From Chitinophaga sp. LS1 (GTDB lineage Bacteria > Bacteroidota > Bacteroidia > Chitinophagales > Chitinophagaceae), in the NCBI RefSeq assembly GCF_034274695.1, contig NZ_CP128362.1:7504501-7568500 (forward strand): 64,000 nucleotides of DNA, written 5' to 3'. The notes under the pieces were generated by a model. It was not told the DNA's origin. It saw nothing but the letters and a program-made list of their open reading frames with translations, and ran no database searches. The position numbers were made by a program, and so were the translations under genes. This document shows, piece after piece, positions 61,303 through 64,000 of the stretch; position 1 is the stretch's first letter; each line of letters starts with the position of its first letter.

Positions 61303-62758
61303 AGCCCCCTAATTTACTATTCTTTTTACCATATCCAAAGTATACGATAAAACCTAACAGCAACCATACGATGAGGCGGATCCACGTATCCAGTGGCAGG
61401 GAAAACATCATTACCAGACAGGTCAAAATTCCTAACACCGGCACTACCGGCACCCATGGTGTTTTGAATGCACGGGGAATATCCGGTTGCTTTTTGCGGA
61501 GAATAAGGATACCTAAGCAGACCATTACAAACGCCAGCAATGTACCGATGCTACACATCTCTCCTACTACTGAAATAGGTACCAGACCTGCAAAGAGACT
61601 GATGAAGATACAGAGTACGATATTAGATTTGAATGGTGTGGCAAAACGCTGATGCAGCTGCGCAAATACGGGTGGCAATAACCCGTCTTTACTCATGGAA
61701 TAAAATACCCTGGATTGTCCCAGCAGGTCTACCAGTATCACGGAAGTATATCCTATGAGGATGGCGCCGATCACTGCCAGGAACAAACCTTTATAAGGTG
61801 TATGTGCGATGGCCACTGCAACGGGTGCAGGGTTGTCTTTAAACTCTGTGTAATGCGCCATACCTGTCATCACGTAACCAAACAATACAAAGAGTATGGT
61901 ACATATGATGAGGGAACCTAAGATCCCTATCGGCATATTCTTTTTTGGATTGCGGGTTTCCTGCGCCATGGTGGCGACAATGTCGAAACCAATGAATACA
62001 AAGAATACTACGCCCGCACCTCTCAGAATACCGCTCCAGCCAAAGGAACCAAATTCGCCGGTGTTCGCAGGGATGAATGGGTGATAGTTTTCAGGATGAA
62101 TATATTTCCATCCCAATGCAATGAATACCAGTACCACTCCTACTTTCAGTGCTACTACGATCGCATTGAACAATGCCGAACTTTTAGTACCTCGTATGAT
62201 AATAGAAGTAATGGCTACAATGATCAATACAGCTGGCAGATTGATAAACCCATGTACGAATGTATGATCTGCCAGTTCTATTTTTTCAAATGGAGACGCG
62301 ACCAGCTGAGGAGGTATATGAATATTGTAAGTGCCGAGAAACTTGACAAGATAACGCGACCAGCTGATGGCTACAGTAGAGGCGCCTACTGAATATTCCA
62401 GGACCAGGTCCCAGCCTATGATCCATGCCCAAAGTTCACCGAGTGTAGCATAAGCGTATGTATACGCACTGCCTGCTACGGGTACCATGCTGGCCATTTC
62501 TGCGTAGCAGAGTGCGCTGAAAGCACAGCCTACGGCCGCCAGTATAAATGATAAAATAACAGCAGGACCAGCGTTATTCGCAGCTGCAATACCAGTGAGG
62601 GAAAAGAGCCCTGCACCGATGATCACGCCAATACCGATGGCAATGAGATTGAAACCTCCGAGACTACGTTTTAATGTATTACTGCCACTTTGAGCAGCTT
62701 CCTGTTGCAGGCTTGCAATTGATTTTCTTATCACAGGTATGATTTGGATTGGGTGCAA
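61274..62758 (-). CDS. APC-family amino-acid permease (cationic amino-acid type)
   Basis: A 494-residue transporter with about 12 membrane helices. The N-terminal motif LGGFNLIAIGIGVIIGAGLF, SLTGIAAANNAGPAVILSFI and ALCYAEMASMVPVAGSAYTY are typical of CAT-type permeases, as is GAGVVFFVFIGFDIVATMAQ. The ATG at 62758 overlaps a consensus -7 box (minus-strand TACCTTTG at 62763-62756), so a GTG at 62734 may be the real start. Likely imports basic or neutral amino acids. Confidence 0.92.
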   Translation of the reverse strand: MHPIQIIPVIRKSIASLQQEAAQSGSNTLKRSLGGFNLIAIGIGVIIGAGLFSLTGIAAANNAGPAVILSFILAAVGCAFSALCYAEMASMVPVAGSAYTYAYATLGELWAWIIGWDLVLEYSVGASTVAISWSRYLVKFLGTYNIHIPPQLVASPFEKIELADHTFVHGFINLPAVLIIVAITSIIIRGTKSSALFNAIVVALKVGVVLVFIALGWKYIHPENYHPFIPANTGEFGSFGWSGILRGAGVVFFVFIGFDIVATMAQETRNPKKNMPIGILGSLIICTILFVLFGYVMTGMAHYTEFKDNPAPVAVAIAHTPYKGLFLAVIGAILIGYTSVILVDLLGQSRVFYSMSKDGLLPPVFAQLHQRFATPFKSNIVLCIFISLFAGLVPISVVGEMCSIGTLLAFVMVCLGILILRKKQPDIPRAFKTPWVPVVPVLGILTCLVMMFSLPLDTWIRLIVWLLLGFIVYFGYGKKNSKLGGYAKTQKNAQ

Positions 62759-62763
62759 AGGTA
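62756..62763 (-). promoter_or_regulatory. Candidate -7 box at the permease start
   Basis: On the minus strand TACCTTTG fits TAnnTTTG. It overlaps the first ATG, which suggests either a downstream GTG start or a wrong box. Confidence 0.3.
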
Positions 62764-63000
62764 AGGGATTGAGATTACTCTACAAAACAACTAGACTTAA
62801 TACCATCCCACGATCGTATTTGCCGTCTATAAAGTTTCCGCATTCTTTAACATCGCATTAACCGATGTAACTTGGCTGAGTTGTAACTTAGCCGGACTAT
62901 AAAATTATTATTTCATAGGTATAGGGATATCAGACAGCTGCTCTTTTAAGGGTGGCTTTTATTTTTTTAAACCATTGTTGATTTTAAATGTTACATCATT

Positions 63001-63079
63001 ATGGCTACACTCAATCCTTATCTCAATCTCAACGACTCCTGCGAAGTATAGCATTCACTGGATGGTGAACTATGATTAA
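63001..63079 (+). pseudogene. VOC/PhnB-family relic with the middle deleted
   Basis: The first 15 codons read MATLNPYLNLNDSCE, the usual start of PhnB-like VOC proteins (about 140 residues). A few bases later, in another frame, IHWMVNYD followed by TAA matches the usual C-terminus of the same family. The intervening 360 or so bases are gone. It is flanked left by the permease promoter region and right by the AI-2E gene; the rest of 62764-63149 holds nothing else I can support. Confidence 0.7.
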
Positions 63080-63149
63080 ATAACAAAGGTAATGCGGTGC
63101 GGCATAGTTTGGCATTCATTATGTTCATTATATCCCAAAAGGTAATATT

Positions 63150-64000
63150 ATGAAAAGCGTTAAACTGGCCTTCTATGCCCGCCTGGCCCTGATCTTACAT
63201 GCGCTTATCCTGTCCATGCTAATTATGCATCTTGGCAAGACGGTGATTATTCCACTGTTCTTTGCCTTGCTGATCTCATTTGCTCTACTGCCTGTATGCC
63301 GGCAATTGGAAAAATGGGGATTGCATCGTGGTATTGCGGCCGCTATTTCAGTACTGCTCTTTGTGGTACTGATCGGTTCTTTTATAGATGTGCTGAGTCA
63401 CCAGGTGGTGAACTTCACCCATAATCTGCCTGAACTGCAAAAGCGGTTTACGGAAAGTCTGACAGACGTCAGAGCCTGGCTTTTTAATACCTATCATATC
63501 GATTATCAACAACAAACAGACTATCTGAAGCGCTCTACCAGCGGTCTGCAGTCTACGGCTATGAGTTCACTGGGAGCCACCTTTATTGGGGTAGCAGAGG
63601 TCTTTATCCTCTTTATCTTCTTCCTCATCTTTACTTTCTTCATGCTATACCACCGCCGGTTGTTCAAGCGCTTTGTGGTAGCCCTCTTTCCAAAAGAAGA
63701 ACTGCCCAAGGTAGAGGAAGTACTGGTAAGTGCCCGCAGCATGATCAACAGATATATTATCGGGCTGCTGACTGAAATGTTTATCCTGATCATCTTATTG
63801 CTTTCTACCCTGGCCATATTAGGGATCAAATATGCCCTGCTGATCAGTGTAATGGCAGCACTGTTGAACGTAATACCCTATCTGGGTATTTATACAGCGA
63901 TGGCCATCAGCATGTTCATCACTTTTGCCAATGGGGAACCTTCACAGGCGTTAACTGTTGGTATTGTTTTTATCGTGGCGCATTTCCTGGATGCAAATGT
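63150..64000 (+). CDS. AI-2E family transporter, cut by window edge
   Basis: The first 283 residues of an inner-membrane protein of the AI-2E/PerM family, which is usually about 340-370 residues. It starts MKSVKLAFYARLALILHALI and contains PLFFALLISFALLPVCRQLE, a long soluble loop (VNFTHNLPELQKRFTESLTD), and the membrane block ALLNVIPYLGIYTAMAISMF typical of the family. Some members export autoinducer-2, others act in ion/proton antiport; the sequence does not decide. An AAAAGG ribosome-binding-like stretch precedes the ATG. Confidence 0.9.
   Translation, partial: MKSVKLAFYARLALILHALILSMLIMHLGKTVIIPLFFALLISFALLPVCRQLEKWGLHRGIAAAISVLLFVVLIGSFIDVLSHQVVNFTHNLPELQKRFTESLTDVRAWLFNTYHIDYQQQTDYLKRSTSGLQSTAMSSLGATFIGVAEVFILFIFFLIFTFFMLYHRRLFKRFVVALFPKEELPKVEEVLVSARSMINRYIIGLLTEMFILIILLLSTLAILGIKYALLISVMAALLNVIPYLGIYTAMAISMFITFANGEPSQALTVGIVFIVAHFLDAN

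Noticed and set aside
1..64000. CRISPR array
   Set aside because: The direct repeats found (31084, 35893, 23685, tRNA relics) lack regular unique spacers, and no cas gene is present.

Overview
The window looks like chromosomal DNA of a Bacteroidota bacterium close to Chitinophaga. Signs are a SusC/SusD pair with its own ECF sigma and FecR anti-sigma genes, a type IX secretion (gliding-type) C-terminal domain, many lipoproteins, promoter boxes of the TAnnTTTG type instead of sigma-70 -10 boxes, and a small Thr-rich peptide with a leader like those of Bacteroidota class I lanthipeptides. The genus is inferred from protein style, not proven.

Region by region. 1-1662: a two-component system (the kinase runs off the left edge), divergent from a Kup-type potassium transporter gene whose last codons are displaced by a complete IS4-family element (3683-5003, 9-bp target duplication). 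5080-18820: a decayed accessory region ending at an intact tRNA-Ser(TGA). It holds several same-orientation tRNA-Ser relics, each next to a hairpin terminator, with gene fragments between them (ynfA, a sigma factor, Fic, alpha/beta hydrolase, FtsX permease, rhuM) and a few intact cargo genes (SGNH hydrolase, MarR/NmrA group, a c-type cytochrome pair, two small hypothetical genes). No integrase is visible. 18969-31200: a T9SS-secreted PKD protein, an amidohydrolase, an orphan RiPP-like precursor, a divergent DNA-binding pair around a repeat-rich operator, a leaderless subtilase with a small I9-like partner, an AraC regulator next to an inverted fragment of a paralog, an esterase and a ricin-type lectin.

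31207-39266: a tripartite RND efflux operon (adaptor, pump, outer-membrane factor) behind an AraC and a MarR regulator. The same TTAGCCGGCTAA palindrome lies in the marR promoter and again just downstream of marR. 39401-46457: mutS2-like gene, msrA, an SGNH/CE2-like esterase, an AGE-family epimerase and small envelope proteins. 46524-53822: a polysaccharide or oligosaccharide uptake locus read leftward: ECF sigma, FecR, SusC with STN domain, SusD, and a GH43-like lipoprotein glycosidase. 53984-57437: ethanolamine permease plus EutB and EutC, overlapping by 4 bp at each junction and with no microcompartment genes. 57562-64000: a Tricorn-like S41 protease, an acetyltransferase overlapping an amino-acid permease gene, a collapsed VOC-family relic and the start of an AI-2E family transporter.

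The sequence shows both active turnover (fresh IS, deletions, frameshifts, duplicated fragments) and well organised nutrient-uptake, efflux and catabolic operons. The most unusual signals are the tRNA-Ser relic array, the orphan lanthipeptide-like precursor, the protease with a free-standing I9-like protein, and the repeat-derived operator and tail structures.
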